Positions 7,392-15,172 of a stretch of 50,724 nucleotides of DNA are shown in pieces (position 1 is the stretch's first letter; each line of letters starts with the position of its first letter). The stretch is from positions 1 through 50,724 of the IMG/VR virus record IMGVR_UViG_3300032282_002410. One strand, 5' to 3'. Source of the stretch: a virus. The notes beneath the pieces were generated by a model. That model ran no database searches and was not told the origin of the DNA. It saw only the letters and a program-made list of their open reading frames with translations. The position numbers and the translations under genes were made by a program.

Positions 7392-7645
7392 TAAATAGAT
7401 ATGTCTATAGCATCAAAGAAGTTTTTAACTTGCTCTATTGAGTAACCACATTTCTTTGACAAGTGTTTAGTTAATGATTCCAGCTTAATAGGTTTTCTGT
7501 CTTTGAGAGATTTAATTACTTTACTTTGAAATTCTTTTATGAATCTAATACTAAATCTAAATCTCCATTTATCTGCAAATTCATCACTTAAAGTAAAGTT
7601 AATCAAGTCAATAAAGTCAACAATATCTACATCAAGGTTAGTCAT
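7352..7645 (-). CDS. Small hypothetical protein
   Basis: A 97-residue Lys/Phe/Ile/Asp-rich, mostly helical protein on the minus strand. Its 3' end overlaps the convergent nuclease gene by about 40 bases, while its 5' two thirds occupies otherwise empty sequence, so it is not a pure shadow. Composition (WRFRFSIRFIKEFQSKVIKSL, then CGYSIEQVKNFFDAIDIS) looks like a small DNA- or polymerase-binding phage protein. I recognise no family. Its size invites comparison with the T4 late coactivator gp33 (112 residues), but I see no convincing similarity. The upstream minus-strand sequence contains TATTATATAA near the ATG. Confidence 0.5.
   Translation of the reverse strand: MTNLDVDIVDFIDLINFTLSDEFADKWRFRFSIRFIKEFQSKVIKSLKDRKPIKLESLTKHLSKKCGYSIEQVKNFFDAIDISIYHPLILDKSLSFS
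7390..7397 (+). promoter_or_regulatory. Possible late promoter -10 (GATAAATA)
   Basis: GATAAATA differs from the T4 late -10 TATAAATA at the first base. It overlaps the nuclease stop codon and points toward the tail operon that starts at 7728, but it lies about 330 bases upstream and inside an antisense gene, so support is weak. Confidence 0.2.
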
Positions 7646-7727
7646 AAGTAAGTTATATAATACATATTAGAGGCAGCGAATTTAAAATTTCTCAACGAAT
7701 CTTAAATTTTTCAAGGATATTACAACC

Positions 7728-8246
7728 ATGTTTAATTATTTATTTGGCAGAGCAAGAAATGAAGAAAGTAAACAGAAACTTGCAAGATTTAATAAAACCG
7801 TATTTGAGAGATTATTTAATAAAACAGCTAGGGAGTTAGTAAATTCTGGGATACCAATAAGATATTCTTTAACCAGATTAAAATTTATAGATGTTAAAAA
7901 CAGTAGATCACTTATTACCAGAATAGGACCGGGGGAAATAATTAGATTAAATTATGAGGGGTCAACTATTAAAAGAATATTCCTCACGGCGTATACGGGA
8001 AAAAGCCCTAAAGGATGGTTTAACTCTACCAGGGATAATACTTTATTGTGCTGTTTTGAGGTAAACGAGAAGTCACTTAGTTTTAAATTAATCTTGAAAT
8101 TACTACATAAACATGCAGCTAGATGTAAATATAACCTAGTTCCATCCTTTTTAAAGATTATTTTTGGTGTAAGTGCTTATAAAACTTTAAATGTTGAAAA
8201 GATTAAAAACTTACAGGTGCTATTAAGAGATGAAGATTTAATTTAA
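7728..8246 (+). CDS. Hypothetical protein upstream of the tape measure gene
   Basis: A 172-residue basic protein with no recognised domain. The N-terminus is Arg/Lys/Phe-rich (LFGRARNEESKQKLARFNK), the centre looks beta-rich, and the C-terminal half is helical and basic. The ATG follows AAGGA (7713). It immediately precedes the tape-measure-like gene. In T4 the hub gene 28 (177 residues) occupies exactly this place before gene 29, so a gp28-like role is possible from position and size alone; I could not confirm it by sequence. It is the first gene of the long rightward tail operon. Confidence 0.55.
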   Translation: MFNYLFGRARNEESKQKLARFNKTVFERLFNKTARELVNSGIPIRYSLTRLKFIDVKNSRSLITRIGPGEIIRLNYEGSTIKRIFLTAYTGKSPKGWFNSTRDNTLLCCFEVNEKSLSFKLILKLLHKHAARCKYNLVPSFLKIIFGVSAYKTLNVEKIKNLQVLLRDEDLI

Positions 8247-8249
8247 ATA
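8242..8249 (+). promoter_or_regulatory. Possible late promoter -10 (TTTAAATA)
   Basis: TTTAAATA overlaps the stop of the preceding gene and lies 26 bases before the tape measure ATG, keeping the TAAATA core. An AAGGA ribosome binding site follows at 8263. Weak on its own. Confidence 0.2.
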
Positions 8250-8274
8250 GTATATAAGGTATTAAGGATATTAA

Positions 8275-10071
8275 ATGGCTACAAGCAGAAACCCTAATTT
8301 TGGAGACTTATCTAATGAGATAAGGAACTTTACCAGAGCTTTACGGACTGATCGTGAATCTATGCGTCAAGCCTTAACTGCTAATAGCAATGCAATTAAT
8401 AACTTAGCTAATTCCTTTCGTAACTTAGGTAACCTTAATTTTACTCAGTTATTAACTAACTTTGATAGATTTGCCAGACTTTTAATAATTTCACAAAATA
8501 GAACTACTCGCGCTGTAAGAAATAACTCTGGAAATAATAATCAAAACCCGTTAGTTGGTGGTCCTTTCCCAGCAGCACCAATTCCTGTTTTTGTAACTAA
8601 CTTTCCCCCAGGTATTGGTGGTGGTGGAGCTAGCGGAACTGGTAATGATGACGAAGATGATGGTAAGATAAAAGGATTAAAAGGAACTATACTAACAAAG
8701 CTTGCAAGTATTGGTTCAAATTTTAACAATAGGTTATATCAATCATTTAAAAATATAGATGAAATTCAAGCCAGAGCATTAGGTAGTAACACCATGCTTC
8801 AGCAAATGAACTTACCATTTACTGGAATTTCAATGGATAAGTTGGCTACAGAATTATTAAATCTTAGAGAAGAGGGCTTTAAGAATGTTAGTAACTCCAC
8901 GATGCAGTTGATTGGGACGATGAAGGTTACTAATCAGAATACAGCATCTTTAGGTAAATTCTTAGTTGACACTTCTTTAAAGATTTCTCTTAACAATAGC
9001 CAAGCTGAAAATTTAGCTCAGAGTTTATCTCAGTTGTCTATTCAATATGGAGTTACTCAAGAAAAGTTGATCAACTCTATCAATCAATTATCAGAAACTT
9101 TTAGAACTGCAAATCTATTTGGCAAAGGTGCAGAAACTGCTAAAGGTGCTGCACAAGTTATTGGAGAACTTGGAGTTAGGGTTACAGGATCTGTTCAAGA
9201 GTTAATAGGATATTTAACTGAATCAGGAAGAGAGTCAGCAGGCTTATTAGCTCAGAACTTCAGTATTCAAAATGAGTTCTTAAGTGCAAACTCTTCTTCT
9301 CAAGCAGAATTGATAAAACAAGCTGCCAATAATATTGTTAGCACATTTAAATCTATGGCGGGTGGAACTCCTGACGCTGTAGGAAAAATACAAGCTGATG
9401 CTATAGCTCAACAACTAGGTGGAAGGAAAACAGTTGATGCTGCATTTGCAATGGTAGCTGCAATGCAAGATGCTGTAAAAGCAACTGACCAAAATGTTCA
9501 AAACACAACTACCTTCAAATCAGCACAAGAAGTTTATAACGATTCAATTGCTAAGTCTGCTTTAGCATTAGAGAGAATTGCTAATAAACTTAGTCCAGAA
9601 ACTAAAAGTGCTTTAGGTAAAGGTGCCGCTATTGCTGGGACTATTGGGCAGGGAGTTTTAGTTAGCCTCGCTGGCCGAGCAGCCGGGATGGCTTTAGCTG
9701 GTGCTGCTGGAGGTCCTATTGGAGCTACTTTAGGTGCTATTGTTGGCCTGACGATGGCTGGGTATGAAATATACACGATGATGTCAGAGTCACAGGCCGA
9801 AGCTGCTGTTGCGCAAGCTCAGGTAGCTGAAAATACAAAAGTATTGGCTGATGATGTCAGGAAAAAAGATTTATCTAAAATAGATAAACCTAGAACATCA
9901 TTATTGGATGTACTCACTAATCAGATATCTATGCTCGGACCCCAACAAAATGATGTAGATGCAGCCAAACTTAAACACATGGAAGATCAAAAAGAATATT
10001 TGAGTGAAATAAATAATAAACTTCAATTGATGTTAAATAGCGAAAAGCCGCTTTCTAGGGCTGGAAGGTAA
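8275..10071 (+). CDS. 29: Tail tape measure / baseplate hub protein, gp29-like
   Basis: A 598-residue protein, close to the 590 of T4 gp29. Like tape measure proteins it is mainly helical, Gln/Asn/Ala/Leu-rich and low in cysteine. An early Gly/Asn/Pro-rich linker covers residues ~83-130 (GGGGASGTGNDDEDDG), and long amphipathic helices follow. Near the C-terminus, residues ~448-505, is a Gly/Ala-rich hydrophobic segment (MALAGAAGGPIGATLGAIVG) of the kind thought to enter the host membrane. It would extend through the tube lumen, set tail length and leave the virion before DNA. AAGGATATTAAATG gives a good start. The gp26-type chaperone gene is separated from it by other genes, unlike the adjacent arrangement in lambda. 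Confidence 0.75.
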   Translation: MATSRNPNFGDLSNEIRNFTRALRTDRESMRQALTANSNAINNLANSFRNLGNLNFTQLLTNFDRFARLLIISQNRTTRAVRNNSGNNNQNPLVGGPFPAAPIPVFVTNFPPGIGGGGASGTGNDDEDDGKIKGLKGTILTKLASIGSNFNNRLYQSFKNIDEIQARALGSNTMLQQMNLPFTGISMDKLATELLNLREEGFKNVSNSTMQLIGTMKVTNQNTASLGKFLVDTSLKISLNNSQAENLAQSLSQLSIQYGVTQEKLINSINQLSETFRTANLFGKGAETAKGAAQVIGELGVRVTGSVQELIGYLTESGRESAGLLAQNFSIQNEFLSANSSSQAELIKQAANNIVSTFKSMAGGTPDAVGKIQADAIAQQLGGRKTVDAAFAMVAAMQDAVKATDQNVQNTTTFKSAQEVYNDSIAKSALALERIANKLSPETKSALGKGAAIAGTIGQGVLVSLAGRAAGMALAGAAGGPIGATLGAIVGLTMAGYEIYTMMSESQAEAAVAQAQVAENTKVLADDVRKKDLSKIDKPRTSLLDVLTNQISMLGPQQNDVDAAKLKHMEDQKEYLSEINNKLQLMLNSEKPLSRAGR

Positions 10072-10074
10072 TTT

Positions 10075-11040
10075 ATGGCATCAAATAATCAAATAATAAA
10101 AAATCGTTATCTCGCAGAAAGATCATTTATGTATTATATATATCCTCAACCTGCGGGCCAACCATCCTTAGAATTTTATTTTCCTTTTTTAGAAAATATT
10201 GAAATATCAGAAAATCAAAAACCAAATTTAGCCACGTATGATTTACTAGGTAGGAATGGAAACTTGTATGCTTATTTAGGATCAAGATCAAGAGAGTTTT
10301 CACTTAAGTTTAATATCACTCTTTTAAACGTATTAGATTATATAACTAACGTTGGATTAGGATCTCAATTTTTAAATAAAATTGTGGAAGATAAAGATTA
10401 CTACAATTTATCAAAAAATTCTTTACCTTTAAGTGAGTTTACTTCAAATACTGCAAATAATAAAAATAGAAATAAAAATGCTAACTTTGAAAGAAGGGTG
10501 CAAGAATCAATAGCAGCTATTAATGATCCATCCACAGGTAGTAAATTACTTCAATCATTTATTAATTTTAGTGAAGGGTCTGTAATAGCTAATAATGAAA
10601 ATAGTGAAAGATTAAATAATTTTTTAGCAATAGAAGCTAGCAGATTAAATGCATCAGATAAATCTACTAAAGATGCAGTTAATTATACTATTGTATTATT
10701 AAATATTATAAGAACATCAACTATAAATAATAGCAAAAATACAAGCCTTGGTCCACCAGCAATATATTTAAATCATGGAACTATGTATAATAACATCCCT
10801 TGTATTTGCACTGGATATAGTATAGATATTAAAAATGGTGCTGGGTATGATTTACTTTCATTAACTCCAAGACAAATTTCAATATCTTTAACTCTTTCAG
10901 AAAATAGAACTGGAAATTTTGGAGAATTTAAACCATTTCAATATTTAGAGGGTGAAAACATGGCTGGATGGGAGGCTGTAATAGAACAAGGAACTTTAGA
11001 TCCTTATAATTCTAGTATAAGAAATTATTTAACTAGTTAG
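10075..11040 (+). CDS. Baseplate tail-tube-associated protein (gp48/gp54 position)
   Basis: A 321-residue protein directly after the tape measure and before gp53. In T4, genes 48 (tube cap, 364 residues) and 54 (tube initiator, 320 residues) follow gene 29. The N-terminal part carries a pattern I associate with phage tube/baseplate adaptor proteins: FYFPFLENIEISENQKPN, then YDLLGRNGNLYAYLGSRSR and EFSLKFNITL (residues ~35-85). The middle is Asn/Ser-rich and helical, and the C-terminal third returns to beta strands. It most likely caps the baseplate hub where the tube starts. Which of gp48 or gp54 it corresponds to, or whether one protein replaces both, cannot be settled here. Confidence 0.55.
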   Translation: MASNNQIIKNRYLAERSFMYYIYPQPAGQPSLEFYFPFLENIEISENQKPNLATYDLLGRNGNLYAYLGSRSREFSLKFNITLLNVLDYITNVGLGSQFLNKIVEDKDYYNLSKNSLPLSEFTSNTANNKNRNKNANFERRVQESIAAINDPSTGSKLLQSFINFSEGSVIANNENSERLNNFLAIEASRLNASDKSTKDAVNYTIVLLNIIRTSTINNSKNTSLGPPAIYLNHGTMYNNIPCICTGYSIDIKNGAGYDLLSLTPRQISISLTLSENRTGNFGEFKPFQYLEGENMAGWEAVIEQGTLDPYNSSIRNYLTS

Positions 11041-11044
11041 TAAT

Positions 11045-11332
11045 ATGGAATATATAAATCATTACACCCTTGGGTCTTTTACCGTTGATCATAATGGTAA
11101 ATCTATTCAAATATCTGACAGAGATTCTTTAGTATCATTTATAAAATCATTAGAAAATGTAAGATTTGAAGTATTCTATATTCCACTAGGGTATGAGCAT
11201 AGACCTGATTTAATTTCTAATAAATTCTATAATACTGTATCTAAAGATTGGTTGATTATGATGTTTAATAACGTATCTGATTCTTTTCAGGAACTAAATG
11301 TGGGGGATAGACTTCTAATTCCTATCATCTAA
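11045..11332 (+). CDS. 53: Baseplate wedge protein gp53-like, LysM-type
   Basis: A 95-residue protein matching the gp53 signature: YEHRPDLISNKFYNTVSKDW, then LIMMFNNVSDSFQELNVGDRLLIP. That is the LysM-like fold in which Tyr/Trp residues and a final GDxLxIP strand are typical. T4 gp53 has 196 residues, so this version is about half length and seems to keep only the conserved core. In T4, gp53 binds between wedges and helps join them around the hub. The gene is packed (4 bases after the previous stop, 2 before the next start), which fits one tail operon. Confidence 0.75.
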   Translation: MEYINHYTLGSFTVDHNGKSIQISDRDSLVSFIKSLENVRFEVFYIPLGYEHRPDLISNKFYNTVSKDWLIMMFNNVSDSFQELNVGDRLLIPII

Positions 11333-11334
11333 TT

Positions 11335-13995
11335 ATGGCAAAAGTGTTAATCCCTAACATATTTATAACAAATAGATATGATACAATAAAAGAATTTTTT
11401 TTAAATCCTGAAAAAAAATTTACAACTTCTGAATTACCATCTAGTGATGGATCATTATTAATAACTCCAAAGAAAAATAAATATTTACAATCTTTCGATT
11501 ATTCATTTAACTATTCACAACAATCAAAAGGTCCTTTATTAGTATTAGAGTTTGTAGATACTGATGGAAAATTTGAAGAGGAATTTTTAATTAAACCATA
11601 TGATGCTTTGAAGTCTCAAATTCATAGTGCTATTAATAAAAATAATGAAGCAGTAGAAGCAGCAGTATCTAAATTAAAAGAAATAAATAGAACAGAAATT
11701 GTTAGACAATTAGAAGATTTAAATTCTTTATTTGCAATTGTTGATAGAATCTATGTTTCCTTTGGAGAGGGAACAGACCTAGGGGATTGGTCAGACCCTC
11801 TTGCCTTTACTGTAATTGGTAGAAAAATTGATGTGCCTGCTAATGGTTTGAAAAAATATAAATTTACATTTGTGCCAAGTGTAAACGCATTATTTAGACC
11901 AAGGTTAAAGTTTAACCAAGAATCTCCAAACCCTGAAAGAGAATTTTTCTTTTTAGATAATTCTTATGTTAGCATAGGTGGATTGATACCTTATTTTTAC
12001 CCTAGAAATTATGATACAATAAATATTTTATATAACTTACTAGAGGATTATATTAGTAAAATTACTTTAGTAAATTCACGTAATATTATCGGTATATTAC
12101 CTCAAATTTATGAAAATAATGGAGCTGGAATTGGAAATTTTGGACTTGGAATTGAAAATGCATTAGAAAATTTATTTAATATAAAAGTAGTTACAGCCAA
12201 GGAATATTCAGATAAATTTTCTGATATATCTAAAAAAGTAAATACCAGTCCACCTTTATTTGGTAAACAAGTTAGTGAAGAATATGAGCAAAGGAAAAAT
12301 TCTAATAAATTTTATTCTATAACTGCGGATATTTTAGACACTAAAATTAATCCAAAATTACCAAACTGGCAATCACCTTTTGATAAAATAAATGTTGGAT
12401 TAAAATCTTTATTAAATTTATCGACAGATAATGATTTTACATTAATACAAGAAACAAATGTAAGATTATTAAAATTTTGGCAGGAGTTAGGATTGATACA
12501 GGATGCAAGTAAGCCATGCATTATTTTTGGACCAGAGAGAATGATTTATGAATGGCTACATGTCATGATGATCCCAGGAGAAACTGATGCTCTTACAGCA
12601 GCAGCTTTAGAGGAGGTTAGACCATCTGTAGATTTAGCTCAAACTTTAAATGATAATGATAGAGTTCAAAAAATTTATAATATTTTAAATGATTCAACTT
12701 ATAAATTACAATATGCTAGCAAATTAAAGAAAAATAAAAGCAGTTCTCTCTTCAAGGAAAAAATAATAGTAGATGAGTTTGCTTTAAAAAGTAAAAATAA
12801 TTTTATATCTGAATATTTTAATACTAATTCAAAACTAGCTGAATTATTAGACATTCCTGTTTTTACAAATAATATAAAAAATAGTAATGTATTAGATATT
12901 CAATTACAAAACGATGAAGTATATTTTAATTCAATTAGAATTGCTATTGAAAAAGATTATGCTAAATATTTTCTTACTCAAATTTCAGAGAATATTAAAA
13001 ATATAAGTATTAAAGGTATTAATATAGGGGACTTAGGTGAGAAATATAATTTTATTATAAGGAGATTAAAAGGAACTGATAGACCTTCAGACGAATTTAA
13101 TGTACCTTTTGATCCTGTCTCAGATTTTGAGATAGTTAAAAAAATCTTAATTCAACAACTTTATATTGCTAAAAGGGATGAAATACAATTTAAAAATATA
13201 GATGATTTATTAAGATTACAAATAAAAAGAAAATTAATTCCTTATACCACAGATATAGAGTTTTGGGACTATCCAGACCCCACTAATTCAAGGGAACAAA
13301 AATATAGATTACAAACACCAGAAGATATTGAAAAAGAAATTATAGATAAAGTAAAAATTGATAAATTTTATAAAATATCAGAATATAGAGATTTATTACT
13401 TAGATTTAATTTTATATTAGAGTCTTTTGGTAGGCTAATGATTAAAGATCCTACAAGTTTAGATTTTACTAAACTTTTAATAGCTTATGCAGCCTATGCA
13501 TCAGATTTAGTTAAAGTAAATTTTAATTCTATTGAGTCTTCCAACAAAAATATAAATGAAAATTTCAAACCTATTGAAAAATTAGAAGAATATTTTAAAT
13601 ATGCTACATTAATGATGAATATGTTTGTTATCCCTGGAGTTCAAGATGTTGTAAGCAGAAATCAAATAATAACTTTTAAACCTAAGGACTTTGGATTAAG
13701 TCAATCAAATTTATTAAGTGAATTAGCATCACACATTTCAAATAATGCCTATTTATTAAATATTAAAACTTTACCATTTTTTCAAATAAGCACATACAAA
13801 GATTTATTTTACAAACCATGTATTTTATTATCTAAAAAAGTATTGTTAGAATCCCCTGTTAAATCATCAAAAGATGACTCTGATTTTTTCACAGGGGTAT
13901 ATAACATACTAGGATTTAGGCACGTAATAACTACCAGAGATTGTTACTCACAGTTCCTATTATATAAGAATACTATAAAGGCAATATTGAATTAA
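11335..13995 (+). CDS. Probable baseplate hub protein (gp27-like position), very AT-rich
   Basis: An 886-residue protein with no family I can name from sequence. It lies directly upstream of the gp5-like spike gene, where a gp27-type hub that forms the torus holding the spike would be expected, but it is over twice the 391 residues of T4 gp27. The N-terminal ~190 residues are beta-rich (YLQSFDYSFNYS, then GPLLVLEFVD; later GRKIDVPANGLKKYKFTFVP), as in hub domains. The remaining two thirds are Lys/Asn/Ile-rich and largely helical. No catalytic motif is visible. Hub function is inferred from gene order and size class; a wedge or fibre role is not excluded. Confidence 0.5.
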   Translation: MAKVLIPNIFITNRYDTIKEFFLNPEKKFTTSELPSSDGSLLITPKKNKYLQSFDYSFNYSQQSKGPLLVLEFVDTDGKFEEEFLIKPYDALKSQIHSAINKNNEAVEAAVSKLKEINRTEIVRQLEDLNSLFAIVDRIYVSFGEGTDLGDWSDPLAFTVIGRKIDVPANGLKKYKFTFVPSVNALFRPRLKFNQESPNPEREFFFLDNSYVSIGGLIPYFYPRNYDTINILYNLLEDYISKITLVNSRNIIGILPQIYENNGAGIGNFGLGIENALENLFNIKVVTAKEYSDKFSDISKKVNTSPPLFGKQVSEEYEQRKNSNKFYSITADILDTKINPKLPNWQSPFDKINVGLKSLLNLSTDNDFTLIQETNVRLLKFWQELGLIQDASKPCIIFGPERMIYEWLHVMMIPGETDALTAAALEEVRPSVDLAQTLNDNDRVQKIYNILNDSTYKLQYASKLKKNKSSSLFKEKIIVDEFALKSKNNFISEYFNTNSKLAELLDIPVFTNNIKNSNVLDIQLQNDEVYFNSIRIAIEKDYAKYFLTQISENIKNISIKGINIGDLGEKYNFIIRRLKGTDRPSDEFNVPFDPVSDFEIVKKILIQQLYIAKRDEIQFKNIDDLLRLQIKRKLIPYTTDIEFWDYPDPTNSREQKYRLQTPEDIEKEIIDKVKIDKFYKISEYRDLLLRFNFILESFGRLMIKDPTSLDFTKLLIAYAAYASDLVKVNFNSIESSNKNINENFKPIEKLEEYFKYATLMMNMFVIPGVQDVVSRNQIITFKPKDFGLSQSNLLSELASHISNNAYLLNIKTLPFFQISTYKDLFYKPCILLSKKVLLESPVKSSKDDSDFFTGVYNILGFRHVITTRDCYSQFLLYKNTIKAILN

Positions 13996-13997
13996 TC

Positions 13998-15167
13998 ATG
14001 GAAATAGTAAAAGGAACAGTTGGAGTTTACACGCCTGATCTTGTAGAGTTCAAAGAATTTAAAGTAACAATCTTTGGGCAGAAGGAAGAGGTAAAGGCAA
14101 TTTATTGCACACCTCACCATGCCAGATACAATTCAGGAATGTATGCGCCGCCAGAGCCGTTCTCTCAAGTGTTGCTAGCATACGATGGTAGAGACTATTA
14201 CTATCTATCAACCATAGTTGATTATCCTAAAGAATATGGAAAGATAGCTAAGGATAAGGCAGGACAACCACTACCTCTTTACTCCGAGAAAAAAGTATTT
14301 AATGCTTCTGGGTCTCCACAATCAGTATTTTTTAGAGATAGCACTGGGGCAGGATTAAAGGTAACAAATTATAGAAGCCCTAAGGAAAAGATTGTATCTA
14401 GAACTGAGTTACGAAGCACTGAGGGTCATCAACTTGTATTAAGTGATAGCCCTGAGCAAGATTGCGTTATGCTCCGAAATAAGAACGGTGCAGGTATTGT
14501 AATTAATTCTAAACGCAACTTTTTACATAGTGATAATTCTATTTCTATATTCTCTCAAAACTCTCATAGGTGTGTAGTAGATAACGGTGAAATAAGACTT
14601 AGAATTACTGCCGGTAGGGACATTACTCTCGTCAACGAATCTGGCCCAGGATCGGCTTTTATAGCCGCTGCAAGGAATGCTGACCCAGGATCTGCTCTAG
14701 CTGCTGCATCTGTTGTAGCGAGTAATCAATGGGGTAATGTTAATCTTATTAGTCGTTGGAAGGGCGTTAATATTTATACTGGACCAGACACTGCTGCCGG
14801 ACCAGATGTAGGTTTAGGTGGTGACATTTTAATGTCAACTTTAAATCCAATTAGCGTGGTTCAAATAAATTCAATGGGGAATGTAAAAATATTCTCTAAC
14901 ACTGGTTCAGTAACTATAGAAGGAACTGCTGGATTAAATTTACATTCAATTGGACCTATAAAAATTCAATCTGAAACATCTGTAGATATGCAAGCTCCAT
15001 TAATAAACCTTAACGCTGGACAAATTTTTGGTGCTTATGCTGGAGCTTCTTGCAATATAGGTGTTGCTGGAGTTCCATTGAATTTAAATAGTCCAGGTAA
15101 TATACCAATTATAAGTCCAATTAATCCTTTGAATTTAGTTAGAACTGTAAATCCTTATGGGAGATAA
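13998..15167 (+). CDS. 5: Central tail spike, gp5/VgrG-like, without lysozyme domain
   Basis: A 389-residue protein with the architecture of a tail spike. The N-terminal region (residues 1-110) looks like the OB-fold seen in gp5 and VgrG. The C-terminal half carries short repeated strands of the gp5/VgrG triple beta-helix kind (GNVKIFSNTGSVTIEGTAG, then IKIQSETSVDMQAPLINLNA). No lysozyme domain lies between them, unlike T4 gp5 (575 residues), so this spike would pierce rather than digest. The C-terminus ends in a proline-rich tail containing SPINPLNL, which recurs in the PAAR tip protein at 35086. It should trimerise under the hub made by the preceding gene. Confidence 0.75.
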   Translation: MEIVKGTVGVYTPDLVEFKEFKVTIFGQKEEVKAIYCTPHHARYNSGMYAPPEPFSQVLLAYDGRDYYYLSTIVDYPKEYGKIAKDKAGQPLPLYSEKKVFNASGSPQSVFFRDSTGAGLKVTNYRSPKEKIVSRTELRSTEGHQLVLSDSPEQDCVMLRNKNGAGIVINSKRNFLHSDNSISIFSQNSHRCVVDNGEIRLRITAGRDITLVNESGPGSAFIAAARNADPGSALAAASVVASNQWGNVNLISRWKGVNIYTGPDTAAGPDVGLGGDILMSTLNPISVVQINSMGNVKIFSNTGSVTIEGTAGLNLHSIGPIKIQSETSVDMQAPLINLNAGQIFGAYAGASCNIGVAGVPLNLNSPGNIPIISPINPLNLVRTVNPYGR

Positions 15168-15172
15168 TTTAT

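Noticed and set aside
7352-7645. T4 gp33-type late coactivator
   Set aside because: Size is similar, but I find no convincing resemblance to gp33 sequence features, so the gene is left unnamed.
13998-15167. Lysozyme domain in the gp5-like spike
   Set aside because: Searched for a T4-lysozyme-like catalytic region between the OB-like N-terminus and the beta-helix; there is no room and no matching motif.
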